Positions 53,687 through 62,373 of a DNA stretch of 64,000 nt are shown here, piece after piece. The position numbers and the translations under genes are program-made. Origin of the DNA: JAFGTX01 sp942492225 (GTDB lineage Bacteria > Bacillota > Clostridia > Peptostreptococcales > Acidaminobacteraceae); assembly GCA_942492225.1 (NCBI GenBank), contig CALODS010000035.1, positions 1-64,000 on the forward strand, read 5' to 3'. Each line of letters starts with the position of its first letter. Position 1 is the stretch's first letter. The notes under the pieces were generated by a model. That model saw only the letters and a program-made list of their open reading frames with translations, made no database searches and was not told the origin of the DNA.

Positions 53687-55621
53687 CTATTCGTCACTCC
53701 TTAAATATTCTAGTTCTTCAGTGCTTTCTAGCCACTGCATGGTCAGTATATCATGTTCACTTTGACATTTGACTAATTTTTTATTAATTTCTTCAAGTTC
53801 CACATAATCTTTTGTGTCTTGTAATAATGCCTTATTTAGAACCGCCATCATCTGTTCAATAGCCAAAATTGATTCTTCCAGTTGATTGATTTTTTTATCT
53901 AATTTCTTTACTTCGTTTTGTATTACTTTTTCCTTGGATATTGATTTTTTTCTTTTTATGTTGTCGTCATAATCTTTTTTATCTTCAGATGGTTGAATCG
54001 CATGTTGACAAGATTTTGCCTGTTCTTCTTTGTAATATTTATAGTCACCTGCATAACCTACTAATCTTGCATCAATAACTTCTGCAACACGCGTTGCAAC
54101 CTTCTCAATAAAAAATCTATCATGAGAAACAAATAAAATCGTACCACTAAATTGAACAAGAGCTTCTTCAAGCGTTTCTCTTGATGCAATATCAATGTGA
54201 TTTGTTGGTTCATCAAGTAAGAGCATATTGATGTCCTCTTCCATTAGTAATGCAAGTTTCAATCTAACTTTTTCACCACCTGAAAGTGAAGAAACTTTCT
54301 TAAAAACTGTTTCTCCTGTAAATAAGTAGCGTGCCAATTTCTGACGACTATCTCCTTCGGAGCAAAGTGTTTCCTCTCTAAAATAAGTTAATATATTTTT
54401 GTCTTCAGACGTAAACAAAATTTCTTGATCCAACGCACCGATCTTAACAGAACTTCCTAACTTTAACTCTCCTGACAAAACATTTAACTGCTTTTGAATA
54501 CATTTAAAAAGAGTCGTTTTTCCCGTTCCATTGTCTCCTAATAGGACAAGACGTTCACCAAATTTAAGTGTGAAATCAGTAGCAGTAAATAAGACGTGAT
54601 CATAACCAAATGTAACATTCCGTAATTGCAAAACATCTTGTCCAGAACGGTCAGCCATTTCAAAAGATAACTTTATACTACGCTCATCAGTTGGTCGATC
54701 AATTTTATCCATTTTTTCGATGCGTTTTTCCATTGCTTTTGCTTTTTTGAACATCGCTTCGTTATCCGCTCTAGTACCCCAATCTCTAAATCGTTTGGCC
54801 GCCGCTTCCATTTCACCAATCTTTTTTTCTTGTCGTTTATACTGGCCTTCTAAGAGAATCCGTTCTGTTGTTTTATGATTTATATACTCTGTGTAACGTC
54901 CTTTAAATTCAATGCTTTCACCCTTAGATAGTTCAACGATTTTATCAATCGTATGATCCAAAAAATATCGATCGTGAGAAATCATTATCATCGCTGATTC
55001 GCTTTCTTTAATGTAGATTTCTAACCATTCTAACGTTTTAATGTCCAAATGATTTGTTGGCTCATCAAGCAACATAACATCTGGTGCTTCTAATAACAGT
55101 TTACCTAGCATTGTTTTCGTCTTTTCTCCACCACTTAGACTCATAAAGGTTCTATTTAGAAAGATTGGCGAAAAAGACATTCCAACAATAATTCGGTTGA
55201 GTTTATCATCAACTGAATAGCCATCAAGAGCTATAAATTGTTCTTGATAGTGTCCATAACGTTCAAGGAGGACAGCCATATTATCAGGGGCTAATGCCAT
55301 TTCACTCTCTAGCTGTGTTAATTTTTTTTTGATAACACCGACATCGCCAAAAGCTTCCATTAGTACTTCCACCACAGTTGTTTCTTCCGGGTAACTTGGT
55401 ATTTGTGCAAGATAACCGTATCTTATACCTTTTTTCTTGAAAATATCTCCGGAATCACTACTTTCTTCACCTGCAAGAATTTTCATCAGTGTCGTTTTAC
55501 CACATCCATTGATTCCTATTAGTCCAATCTTTTCACCGGTTTGAACAGTGAAGTTAATATTATGAAATACCATGTTACCACCATACATTTTCGACAATTC
55601 TTTTACTTCAATTTCTATCAT
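53687..55621 (-). CDS. ABC-F family ATPase
   Basis: 644 residues, two ABC domains and no membrane part, so a ribosome-binding ABC-F protein. Walker A motifs are GINGCGKTT and GDNGTGKTT, signatures LSGGEKTKT and LSGGEKVRL, Walker B LLLDEPTNHID and its twin. The interdomain linker (about 240-320) is rich in Lys/Arg. A C-terminal coiled coil spans about 560-640. The leader with an upstream ORF and terminator resembles the control of antibiotic-protection ABC-F genes. Housekeeping types (Uup/EttA/YdiF) usually lack it. Specificity cannot be read. Confidence 0.92.
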   Translation of the reverse strand: MIEIEVKELSKMYGGNMVFHNINFTVQTGEKIGLIGINGCGKTTLMKILAGEESSDSGDIFKKKGIRYGYLAQIPSYPEETTVVEVLMEAFGDVGVIKKKLTQLESEMALAPDNMAVLLERYGHYQEQFIALDGYSVDDKLNRIIVGMSFSPIFLNRTFMSLSGGEKTKTMLGKLLLEAPDVMLLDEPTNHLDIKTLEWLEIYIKESESAMIMISHDRYFLDHTIDKIVELSKGESIEFKGRYTEYINHKTTERILLEGQYKRQEKKIGEMEAAAKRFRDWGTRADNEAMFKKAKAMEKRIEKMDKIDRPTDERSIKLSFEMADRSGQDVLQLRNVTFGYDHVLFTATDFTLKFGERLVLLGDNGTGKTTLFKCIQKQLNVLSGELKLGSSVKIGALDQEILFTSEDKNILTYFREETLCSEGDSRQKLARYLFTGETVFKKVSSLSGGEKVRLKLALLMEEDINMLLLDEPTNHIDIASRETLEEALVQFSGTILFVSHDRFFIEKVATRVAEVIDARLVGYAGDYKYYKEEQAKSCQHAIQPSEDKKDYDDNIKRKKSISKEKVIQNEVKKLDKKINQLEESILAIEQMMAVLNKALLQDTKDYVELEEINKKLVKCQSEHDILTMQWLESTEELEYLRSDE

Positions 55622-55693
55622 TATCTATTTACCTCCATTCATTGAGTTGTTGCAATAGTTTCAAACCCCATCCTGGACGTCTAATTTTTTGTA

Positions 55694-55724
55694 CAAAAAA
55701 ACCCGAGTGTCATACTCGGGTTAT
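55694..55724 (-). terminator. Attenuator terminator upstream of the ABC-F gene
   Basis: On the minus strand AACCCGAGT pairs with ACTCGGGTT, followed by TTTTT. It lies after the upstream ORF and about 75 bases before the ABC-F start codon, with no full-size gene ending before it, so it should act as a regulated terminator. Confidence 0.85.
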
Positions 55725-55759
55725 AGTCCGTTTATCACAACTTGAAAATTTTACCAGTA

Positions 55760-55864
55760 TCAATTTAGACATCTCCCACCCTTTGGTCCGCCAGATGCGA
55801 AAATGCCCAAAGTAGCTAGTGGTAATCTATCTACGATAATCGAATTCTCTAGTTGTTGTTTCAT
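55760..55864 (-). CDS. 34-codon leader peptide upstream of the ABC-F gene
   Basis: ATG at 55864 follows AAAGGG by nine bases and opens MKQQLENSIIVDRLPLATLG, ending in GGPKGGRCLN. Between a strong promoter (TTGAGT-17-TATAAT) and a strong terminator, this frame is the first thing translated on the transcript. By analogy with known inducible ABC-F and Erm genes, stalling of a drug-bound ribosome on it could prevent the terminator from forming. I do not recognise the peptide as a described leader. Confidence 0.6.
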   Translation of the reverse strand: MKQQLENSIIVDRLPLATLGIFASGGPKGGRCLN

Positions 55865-55894
55865 TTTGATATGCCCTTTCAATAAACTACACTC

Positions 55895-55923
55895 ATTATA
55901 TCACAGTGTCTTCCCCTACTCAA
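55895..55923 (-). promoter_or_regulatory. Promoter of the leader peptide/ABC-F unit
   Basis: On the minus strand -35 TTGAGT (55923-55918), exactly 17 bases, -10 TATAAT (55900-55895). The -35 overlaps the stop codon of the upstream HAD gene. The transcript would start about 25 bases before the leader-peptide ATG. Confidence 0.8.
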
Positions 55924-56569
55924 ATAGGTCTAATACTTCATCGTATGATTCTATATAACGTTCTACGATTTGAAGCAATTCGTCTTTGTGTGCCAGTGAT
56001 ACCTCATCCATGACACCAATTACACGCATGCCGGCATTTTTTCCAGCTTGGGCACCAGCCACAGTATCTTCAAATACCAAACACTCTTCAGGTGCTATCC
56101 CTAAATCTTCTGCTACTTTAAGAAATACATCTGGACTAGGTTTGCCTTTTTCCACTTCGCAAGATGTCCTAAGAGAAGTAAAGTAAGTCATAATTTCATG
56201 TTTATTGAGTACTTCTATTGCTAAATCTTTTGTGTTACTGGTTCCGATGCCCATAGGTAGTCCCAATGTATCGATTCTTTCCAGAAATTTTTTGGCACCT
56301 GGTTTCAGTCCAATTTCATTTCTATATAACTCGATGGCCATTTCTGTCCATATTGCTTTAAGTTCATCAACACTTTCTGTTAATTGAAATCGTTCTTTAA
56401 AATAGTTGGCTGTTTCGGTAAAACTCATACCCTCAATTTCTTTTTGCAAGTCTTCTGGAAAAACTTGACCACGTTCTTCTAAAAAATCTATATCAATTTG
56501 TTTCCAGATCCACATTGAATCTATAATTGTACCATCCATATCAAATATAATCGCTTTTACTGTTTTCAT
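55916..56569 (-). CDS. HAD-superfamily phosphatase (beta-phosphoglucomutase-like)
   Basis: 217 residues. Motif I DMDGTIIDS (about 10-18), motif II GIGTSNT, the Lys of motif III in EKGKPSPDVFL and motif IV CLVFEDTVAGAQAG are intact, with a helical cap of the phosphoglucomutase/phosphatase subfamily. Substrate unknown. I start at the ATG eight bases after AAAGGAT (56569). A terminator separates it from the upstream thioesterase gene. Confidence 0.9.
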   Translation of the reverse strand: MKTVKAIIFDMDGTIIDSMWIWKQIDIDFLEERGQVFPEDLQKEIEGMSFTETANYFKERFQLTESVDELKAIWTEMAIELYRNEIGLKPGAKKFLERIDTLGLPMGIGTSNTKDLAIEVLNKHEIMTYFTSLRTSCEVEKGKPSPDVFLKVAEDLGIAPEECLVFEDTVAGAQAGKNAGMRVIGVMDEVSLAHKDELLQIVERYIESYDEVLDLFE

Positions 56570-56608
56570 CTTTCTATCCTTTCCATCATAAATAGTCATT
56601 GCGATATA

Positions 56609-56637
56609 TCAAAAAAAACTGGGGACATCCCCAGTTT
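56609..56637 (-). terminator. Terminator after the thioesterase gene
   Basis: On the minus strand AAACTGGGGA pairs with TCCCCAGTTT, followed by TTTTT. Confidence 0.85.
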
Positions 56638-57061
56638 AAAAATCCTTGTTTTCCAATGACTCTTCTCTTTCAGTAGCTTTTGTTAAAAGGCCATCCTTTT
56701 GAACAACTGCACGAACATGTTCCCCATAGCCAATGAGACCAATTTCATCATAAGCCTCCATTTTAAATTTCACAAAAATTCTTGAGGCTTCTAATATAAC
56801 TACTTTAACAGTTACAGTCGCACCCAATACCGTTGGTGCAATATGGTCAACCTTAGCAGATTTACTTACAGTAATAAACCCTTCTGGTAAACCTTCGTCA
56901 GCAAGTTCATAACAAGCTTCTAACATAAGTGCTACCAAACTTGGTGTTGCAAATAATTTTTCGAGTTTACCACTGCCATAACTTAAAGCCGTGTCACTTT
57001 CTTTGACCACCTTTTGGATTGTCTTTGTTGCGCCTATTTGAAACTTTTTGAATTCAGTCAT
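56636..57061 (-). CDS. FlK-like hotdog-fold thioesterase family protein
   Basis: 141 residues with the hotdog motif YGSGKLEKLFATPSLVALMLEACYE and HIAPTVLGATVTVKV, as in the fluoroacetyl-CoA thioesterase FlK family. Presumably hydrolyses a small acyl-CoA; the natural substrate is not evident. I start at the ATG eight bases after GAGGAG (57061). Confidence 0.85.
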   Translation of the reverse strand: MTEFKKFQIGATKTIQKVVKESDTALSYGSGKLEKLFATPSLVALMLEACYELADEGLPEGFITVSKSAKVDHIAPTVLGATVTVKVVILEASRIFVKFKMEAYDEIGLIGYGEHVRAVVQKDGLLTKATEREESLENKDF

Positions 57062-57126
57062 CCTCATCACTCCTCTTTAAATGTAAATCGTGTTCCTATT
57101 TATATAAATACCACGATTACAGAGGG

Positions 57127-57657
57127 TTATTCACAATATTTTGTATTAACATAATCATCAATTTTTGAGGCTTGAAATTCTTCTGAAAACACACCATTTT
57201 TTCTTAGTCTATTAAGTAATCTTTTATCTTTCGAATGAAAGATGATGCGTCGATAATTTGTAAGCACAATTTCAAATAATTCTTCATTTAATTCTTCTGA
57301 TTGCAATATTACAAAGTAAGCTTCCATATCCTTATAATTCAATAATTCGACAAGTGCCATTGTTACTGTATCTTTTTTGAGATATTGGTCATGGGCAAGA
57401 TCATGTAGTTGCTTTGCTTGATAAGCATCTCTAAAGTAGCAATCATTTCCTTCCATCATCATTTTTTTTGCTTTTGTATTGTAATAATGATAGGCGATAA
57501 TACCTTCTTCTACTGAATTAATAAGTGTTGTAGGTGGTTTAACACCATCTACAAATTGATCATAATTGTCCTCAATAAAAGTTGTTTTCGTAATTTCTTT
57601 TTCTTCTAGCTGATCAATTAATATATCGCGCTCAGCCATAAATGCATCAAAACTCAT
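57127..57657 (-). CDS. Conserved uncharacterised protein, helical
   Basis: 176 residues, mostly helical and charged, with no membrane segment, no cysteine cluster and no motif I know. It begins MSFDAFMAERDILIDQLEEK and has HYYNTKAKKMMMEGNDCYFRDAY in the centre. It sits 12 bases upstream-side of the metallophosphoesterase gene stop on the same strand, in the relQ cluster, suggesting cotranscription. Probably a Clostridia-specific family of unknown function. Confidence 0.7.
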   Translation of the reverse strand: MSFDAFMAERDILIDQLEEKEITKTTFIEDNYDQFVDGVKPPTTLINSVEEGIIAYHYYNTKAKKMMMEGNDCYFRDAYQAKQLHDLAHDQYLKKDTVTMALVELLNYKDMEAYFVILQSEELNEELFEIVLTNYRRIIFHSKDKRLLNRLRKNGVFSEEFQASKIDDYVNTKYCE

Positions 57658-57669
57658 TGTTGCTCCATT

Positions 57670-58362
57670 CTAATCTACTATCTTTTGCAATTGAAAATTT
57701 ACATAATCCGAAGAAACCAATCTATACTCAACACCGTTGACGATGCCTTGCAAGCCACACTTAAAGGAAACTGGTGTATGTAAATGTCCATAAATAACGG
57801 TTGAAACTTTATAAGTTTCATATATTTCAGTAAAACCTGAGGGATCATACTTTTCATTTGTTGGTGGATAATGGGTCATCACAATAAGTGGTTTATCACT
57901 CACCTTTACTGCACTATCCAAGGATAACTTCAAACGTAATAGTTCCCTCTTATATATTTTTTCGTCATGATTGTCGAAATTTTGTTTATTGGGACAGATC
58001 CAACCTCTTGTACCGCAGACCATATGACTTTTATATTCATAAAAATTATTTTGAATAAAATCCATATCGGGAAAGGCTTCTTTCATTTTTTTGAGTGAAG
58101 TCCACCAATAATCATGATTTCCACGTATCAAAACTTTTTTTCCTGGCAATGCATCAATCCACTCTAGATCAGTTTTCGCTTCATCGAAACTCGTTGCCCA
58201 ACTAATATCTCCTGGAAGTAATACTGTATCATCCGCAGAGACTAATGACAACCAACTTTCTTTTATTTTTTCTTCATGACGTATCCAAGCATCTCCAAAG
58301 ATATCCATTGGTTTATCAACAGAGAGACTTAGATGCAAATCACCAATTGCATATAATGCCAC
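57670..58362 (-). CDS. Calcineurin-like metallophosphoesterase
   Basis: 230 residues. Metal ligands are in AIGDLHLS (DxH), LLPGDISW (GD), VLIRGNHDYWW (GNHD), MTHYPP and VIYGHLHTP (GHxH). Two-metal phosphoesterase of unknown substrate. It abuts relQ (stop of relQ and this start are adjacent), so the two are translationally coupled; a nucleotide substrate is plausible but unproven. Confidence 0.9.
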   Translation of the reverse strand: MALYAIGDLHLSLSVDKPMDIFGDAWIRHEEKIKESWLSLVSADDTVLLPGDISWATSFDEAKTDLEWIDALPGKKVLIRGNHDYWWTSLKKMKEAFPDMDFIQNNFYEYKSHMVCGTRGWICPNKQNFDNHDEKIYKRELLRLKLSLDSAVKVSDKPLIVMTHYPPTNEKYDPSGFTEIYETYKVSTVIYGHLHTPVSFKCGLQGIVNGVEYRLVSSDYVNFQLQKIVD

Positions 58363-59187
58363 TTAATCACCATCTTCTAATTCGTTTTTAAAGAACAACT
58401 GATAGCTAGGTAACATTTCCTTGATTTTTCGAGAAAGATGATCAAGTTCCTCTACGTTAGACGTTCCCCATAATGCTGTAAACTGTTCTTGAAATTTTTC
58501 GGCTTCTTCAATACGTCCACTCGCATGTAAATTAAGGAGATTTTGAGTAATATCCGCCACTATATTTGATTTCTGTTCAAATAATAATTGGGCAGTAATA
58601 ACTTCTTGACGAATTGTATACATTTCTTGATCAAGCGACGAAGCTGCTTCTGCTGATTTTTGTAATTTGTCCTGTATATGCTCTGGTATGTGATCTGTAT
58701 ATTTATAATTTAATGAATGTTCTATAGTTGCCCAAAAATTCATTGCTAATGTTCTTATTTGAAGTTCTGCTAAAATCTCTATTTCGCCATTTATCGTTTG
58801 CACTGGATAACTAATAATAACATGCAAACTTTTGTAGCCGCTCTCTTTTGGATTTGCTATGTAGTCTTTTTCATATACAATCGTCATATCTGCACGATTT
58901 CTGATTAAATCCGCTACAGCATAAATATCATCAATAAATTGGCACATAATTCTAATGCCTGCGATATCTTCCATCTCTTGACCAATTTTTTTTTCTGGAA
59001 TATTTCTACGCTCTGCTTTTTCTAAGATACTTGATATCTTCTTAACTCTACCCGTTACGAATTCAATCGGTGAGTACCCATTTGTATCCTGATACTCTCT
59101 CCTGATAGACTTAAATTTAACTTTTAATTCCTCAACCGCTTGGTCATATGGGATTAAAAAACTTTTCCATTCCCGTGATTTATTCAT
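58363..59187 (-). CDS. relQ: Small alarmone synthetase (RelQ/YjbM type GTP pyrophosphokinase)
   Basis: 274 residues with the RelA/SpoT synthetase domain only: GRVKKISSILEKAERR, MEDIAGIRIMCQF, PKESGYKSLHVII and ELQIRTLAMNFWATIEHSLNYK. No hydrolase or regulatory domain, which defines small alarmone synthetases. It makes (p)ppGpp from ATP and GDP or GTP. A C-terminal helical stretch (about 200-274) is somewhat longer than typical RelQ. It is the second gene of a tight five-gene cluster. Confidence 0.93.
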   Translation of the reverse strand: MNKSREWKSFLIPYDQAVEELKVKFKSIRREYQDTNGYSPIEFVTGRVKKISSILEKAERRNIPEKKIGQEMEDIAGIRIMCQFIDDIYAVADLIRNRADMTIVYEKDYIANPKESGYKSLHVIISYPVQTINGEIEILAELQIRTLAMNFWATIEHSLNYKYTDHIPEHIQDKLQKSAEAASSLDQEMYTIRQEVITAQLLFEQKSNIVADITQNLLNLHASGRIEEAEKFQEQFTALWGTSNVEELDHLSRKIKEMLPSYQLFFKNELEDGD

Positions 59188-59189
59188 TC

Positions 59190-59867
59190 TTACACCTCCA
59201 ACATACCGATAAATTCATTTAAGTCTTCAAAATTATCTATGATATAGGTTGGCTTATATGCCAAAAGTTCTTGTCTCGAGTAACTTCCTGTTAATACTGC
59301 AATCGTTGTTGTACGGTGATGTTGACCCGACATAATATCATAGGGCGTATCACCAATTACAATAATATCTTTTGGATCAAACACAATACTGTGTTTCTTT
59401 TCTACCACTTTAATGGTTTGACCAACAAGGTCCTCGCGTTTGACAAAACTACAACCAAATCCGCCTTGTTCAAAATATTGATCAATACCTGCATGTTTCA
59501 ATTTAAGCCAAGCACCAACTTCACAATTGCCTGTACTTATGACGTTAATAATATTATGGTGAGACTCAGTATAATCCAAAACATCTAAAATTCCAGCATA
59601 AAGCTTTACTTCTGTTTGTTTCAATATTTCATCTAAAATATTTTTGTATCGTTCATAAAAATGTGTTACATCTTGATGATTTAATGAATGTCTATCAAAA
59701 GCTTCTTTTAATATAACTTGATCAAGTCGTCCTGACATTGAAATACCCTCAAATCCATTGTCAATTTGAAATACTTCTTTAAAGGTTCTATTCATCGCTT
59801 TACGCCCAGCTGCGCCACAATCTATGAGTGTTCCATCAATATCCCAAATTAATAACTTCCTATTCAT
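59190..59867 (-). CDS. HAD-superfamily phosphatase
   Basis: 225 residues with motif I WDIDGTLIDCG (about 7-17), motif II VISTGN, and motif IV IIVIGDTPYDIMSGQHH. The cap resembles phosphoglycolate-phosphatase-like proteins. I start at the ATG nine bases after AGGAG (59867). The stop lies two bases before the relQ ATG region, so it is cotranscribed with relQ. Confidence 0.9.
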   Translation of the reverse strand: MNRKLLIWDIDGTLIDCGAAGRKAMNRTFKEVFQIDNGFEGISMSGRLDQVILKEAFDRHSLNHQDVTHFYERYKNILDEILKQTEVKLYAGILDVLDYTESHHNIINVISTGNCEVGAWLKLKHAGIDQYFEQGGFGCSFVKREDLVGQTIKVVEKKHSIVFDPKDIIVIGDTPYDIMSGQHHRTTTIAVLTGSYSRQELLAYKPTYIIDNFEDLNEFIGMLEV

Positions 59868-59879
59868 CCCCACACACTC

Positions 59880-60815
59880 CTACTCTATTATACTATGAAC
59901 CGTTAATGTATCATAGAGGGCGCTTTGATAAATATTTTCTTCTTCTAATGTTGCTTCAATCATATCTTTTAATTTCCACCAACTCATGCCCCAATTACAA
60001 AATAAAGTAAGCTCTTCTGGTGCACGTGCGGCTAAACGCTGAAACACCATATTAGGAGACACCACTTGAATAAACGTTGCTATACGGTCAACATACTCTT
60101 CTGGAGAAATAATTGAAAACTCATTATTTTCATAGGCGTCCCCAAGGACGGTATTTTTAAGTATATACAGGGAATGAATTTTTACATAATCCACTTTAAG
60201 AACAGATAACACTCTGCCAGCTTCAACAAAATCTTCTTTGGAGTCCCAAGGTAAATTCGCAATCAAATGTACACAAACTTTAAACCCATAAGATTTTATT
60301 CTAAGAGTACTGTCTATAAAGGCAGCGAGGCCGTGTCCTCTATTAATTTTCATCAAAGTGGTTGGATTAATAGATTGTAATCCCAACTCAACAGAAATAT
60401 TTACCTTATAGTCATTTTTTACTTGCTCAAGGATTTTTAGGTACCTATCATCTAAACAATCTGGTCGAGTTGATACACAAATCTCCACAACACCTTCAAT
60501 ACATGCTTCTCTCATTCTCGATTCAAATATCTTCAGTGGCATATAGGTGTTCGTAAAGTTTTGAAAATAGGCAATATATTTTTGGGCTTTATATTTTGAT
60601 GAAATATAAGCTATATTCTTTTCTAATTGTTCTCTGACAGATAACATATTGTCTAAACTTTCAAATCCAGTTGCAATGTCACCACAAAAAATACACCCCT
60701 GATGACCTAGGGTTCCATCTCTATTTGGGCAAGTTACTGGCAAATTCACTGGAATTTTGTAAACTTTTTCTCCATATTCCTTTTTTAGACTTTCTGAATA
60801 AGTATTATATCTCAT
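59880..60815 (-). CDS. Radical SAM protein, YtqA/TIGR01212 family
   Basis: 311 residues. The cluster-binding cysteines appear as CPNRDGTLGHQGCIFCG, the spaced pattern of the YtqA family rather than CxxxCxxC. Central motifs include ISVELGLQSINP and HLIANLPWDS. Function not established in the family. First gene of the relQ cluster; a terminator lies upstream. Confidence 0.9.
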   Translation of the reverse strand: MRYNTYSESLKKEYGEKVYKIPVNLPVTCPNRDGTLGHQGCIFCGDIATGFESLDNMLSVREQLEKNIAYISSKYKAQKYIAYFQNFTNTYMPLKIFESRMREACIEGVVEICVSTRPDCLDDRYLKILEQVKNDYKVNISVELGLQSINPTTLMKINRGHGLAAFIDSTLRIKSYGFKVCVHLIANLPWDSKEDFVEAGRVLSVLKVDYVKIHSLYILKNTVLGDAYENNEFSIISPEEYVDRIATFIQVVSPNMVFQRLAARAPEELTLFCNWGMSWWKLKDMIEATLEEENIYQSALYDTLTVHSIIE

Positions 60816-60855
60816 AATTTCTCTTTTCTTTTGTATGAATGATCTTATTTTCCAT

Positions 60856-60884
60856 AAAAAAACCCTACATTAGCGTAGGGTCAT
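60856..60884 (-). terminator. Terminator after the Usp gene
   Basis: On the minus strand ACCCTACGC and GTAGGGTTTTTTT form a stem plus T run. Confidence 0.85.
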
Positions 60885-60889
60885 TCCTA

Positions 60890-61306
60890 TTATACAATCT
60901 GTTGTATATTGTCTTCAACTGTTGCTGGTACAATATCAAAATGAATCTCTTTTGATGTTTTATTTTGTAAACGTTTAATCATATTTTGTTGTGCAGTTGA
61001 TTCTAATGATTCACCCATAACAACAATATCAATTTTATTTTTTTCTGCAAATGTATTTAGTGTTTCTTCAATATCTTGTGCTTTCATCATACTCAACATG
61101 CCACCATATTCTTTTGATACATCAAATAAATATTCTAAAGCGTCTGACTCTTTCAAGCTACCAAAATATTTCCAATTTTCTTTCACTACATGGACGACAT
61201 ATAATTCGCTATGTTTAGAATCACTTAATTCAGCGCCTCTTTTAATCAAGCGCTCGCAAGATTTTTGCTGTGTAACACATACCATTATTCGCTTTTTATT
61301 TCTCAT
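60890..61306 (-). CDS. Universal-stress-protein (UspA-like) domain protein
   Basis: 138 residues of the adenine-nucleotide-hydrolase-like fold, starting RIMVCVTQQKSCERLIKRGAELS, similar to the Usp domain of KdpD. The usual ATP loop GxxGx9G(S/T) is not clearly present (MGESLESTAQQN in its place), so ATP binding is doubtful. I start at the ATG five bases after AGGAG (61306). Confidence 0.82.
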   Translation of the reverse strand: MRNKKRIMVCVTQQKSCERLIKRGAELSDSKHSELYVVHVVKENWKYFGSLKESDALEYLFDVSKEYGGMLSMMKAQDIEETLNTFAEKNKIDIVVMGESLESTAQQNMIKRLQNKTSKEIHFDIVPATVEDNIQQIV

Positions 61307-61468
61307 GTGAGCTCCTTTCAAGCTACATAATTTGACTTACCCTTTGGGATATTTCATTCCCATAGTCATTATACCAAATATCAATGTAAATATTCTTGTT
61401 TTCAATAAAAATTCACATTTCGTTTAAAAAAAATTTATGGTATCCTTTATAGAGAGTGGAGGTATAAT

Positions 61469-61714
61469 GTGAAATATACAAAAGTAATTGGTATTTCGGG
61501 GCAATATTTTGCCCGCGAGTACGTTAAAACCAAAAAAAATAAAACTAAAGTCAGAGAAGTGAAGGAAGAAACTGTTCAAAAAGCTTTCTTGAATGGTGAT
61601 ACTGATGTTGAAGTAATCATCGAAGATTTAGATAAAATTGTTTTTATTGACTATTTTACAGATGCTGATATTATCAGACAGTATCTTGGAGAAAAGTTTG
61701 TTCCTAAAAATTAG
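61469..61714 (+). CDS. Small uncharacterised protein with GTG start
   Basis: 81 residues, mixed alpha-beta, basic in the first half (TKKNKTKVREVKEE), with no motif I recognise. GGAGG is followed by TATAATGTGAAATAT: the ATG there is immediately closed by TGA, so the real start must be the overlapping GTG at 61469. It stands alone between divergent and convergent genes and is followed by a strong hairpin. Coding is supported by the ribosome site and terminator. Confidence 0.75.
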   Translation: MKYTKVIGISGQYFAREYVKTKKNKTKVREVKEETVQKAFLNGDTDVEVIIEDLDKIVFIDYFTDADIIRQYLGEKFVPKN

Positions 61715-61729
61715 TTTGCGTTTACACTA

Positions 61730-61768
61730 AAAAAGCTATCTCAAAATTGAGATAGCTTAATTTTTTAA
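61730..61768. terminator. Bidirectional terminator between convergent small genes
   Basis: AAAAAAGCTATCTCAA pairs with TTGAGATAGCTT followed by a T run on the + strand; A run on the other side. Confidence 0.85.
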
Positions 61769-61798
61769 GTCTGATATTTCTATTCTTATCAGTTAGTA

Positions 61799-62209
61799 TT
61801 AGATCACATATTGCTTTAGGGCCTCAGGAAGCGCATCCGACTCTTGATTTAGAGCAAAAATAAACTTAAGGTCATTTGTCTTGGCAATTTCTGTGAATTT
61901 ATTAAAATACGCAGTCATTTCCTCGACACTTATATCGACAACCTTAAGCAACCCATCAACATATATTTTTTGTATATCATAATTGTTTGAAATAATGCCA
62001 CAAACAAATCCAAAGAATTCTTCTTTCGTTTTGATAGGAAAATCCTCCATGTTCATAAAACGCAATTTATGATTTAAGTCATAAATATAACGTTTGTCAT
62101 CATCAATGTACACCACACTACCCTTTAATGCCTCAACATCCTCATTTGCTAATTTAATCATGCGCTTTGTTTTACCAGTACCTTTTGGACCTACAACCAT
62201 ACTAACCAT
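61799..62209 (-). CDS. Small P-loop protein, uncharacterised
   Basis: 136 residues. A Walker A loop VVGPKGTGKTKRM sits at residues 5-17 and a possible Walker B in KIYVDGLLK near 90, ending in KFIFALNQ. Short for a P-loop NTPase and lacking other family signatures. Similar short ATP-binding proteins occur widely in Clostridia without known role. GAGGAGATAG precedes the ATG. Confidence 0.75.
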   Translation of the reverse strand: MVSMVVGPKGTGKTKRMIKLANEDVEALKGSVVYIDDDKRYIYDLNHKLRFMNMEDFPIKTKEEFFGFVCGIISNNYDIQKIYVDGLLKVVDISVEEMTAYFNKFTEIAKTNDLKFIFALNQESDALPEALKQYVI

Positions 62210-62337
62210 ATCTATCTCCTCCTCAGATGAATTTAGATTTTAGAATTTTCAAAATATTCTATATACTATGTATTCTATACCCTCTTCTAAATTCCTTTAA
62301 AACGATTAAATTAATTTATTTTATTTTTTTGATTTTA

Positions 62338-62370
62338 AAAAAAACACCCAAACCATAATGGCTTGGGCAT
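62338..62370 (-). terminator. Terminator after rlmN
   Basis: On the minus strand GCCCAAGCC pairs with GGTTTGGGTG and is followed by eight T residues. Confidence 0.85.
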
Positions 62371-62373
62371 TAC

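Noticed and set aside
55639..55671. A second, 10-codon leader ORF (MGFETIATTQ) just before the ABC-F gene
   Set aside because: No ribosome binding site at a workable distance and it lies after the terminator, so it cannot control it in the same way.
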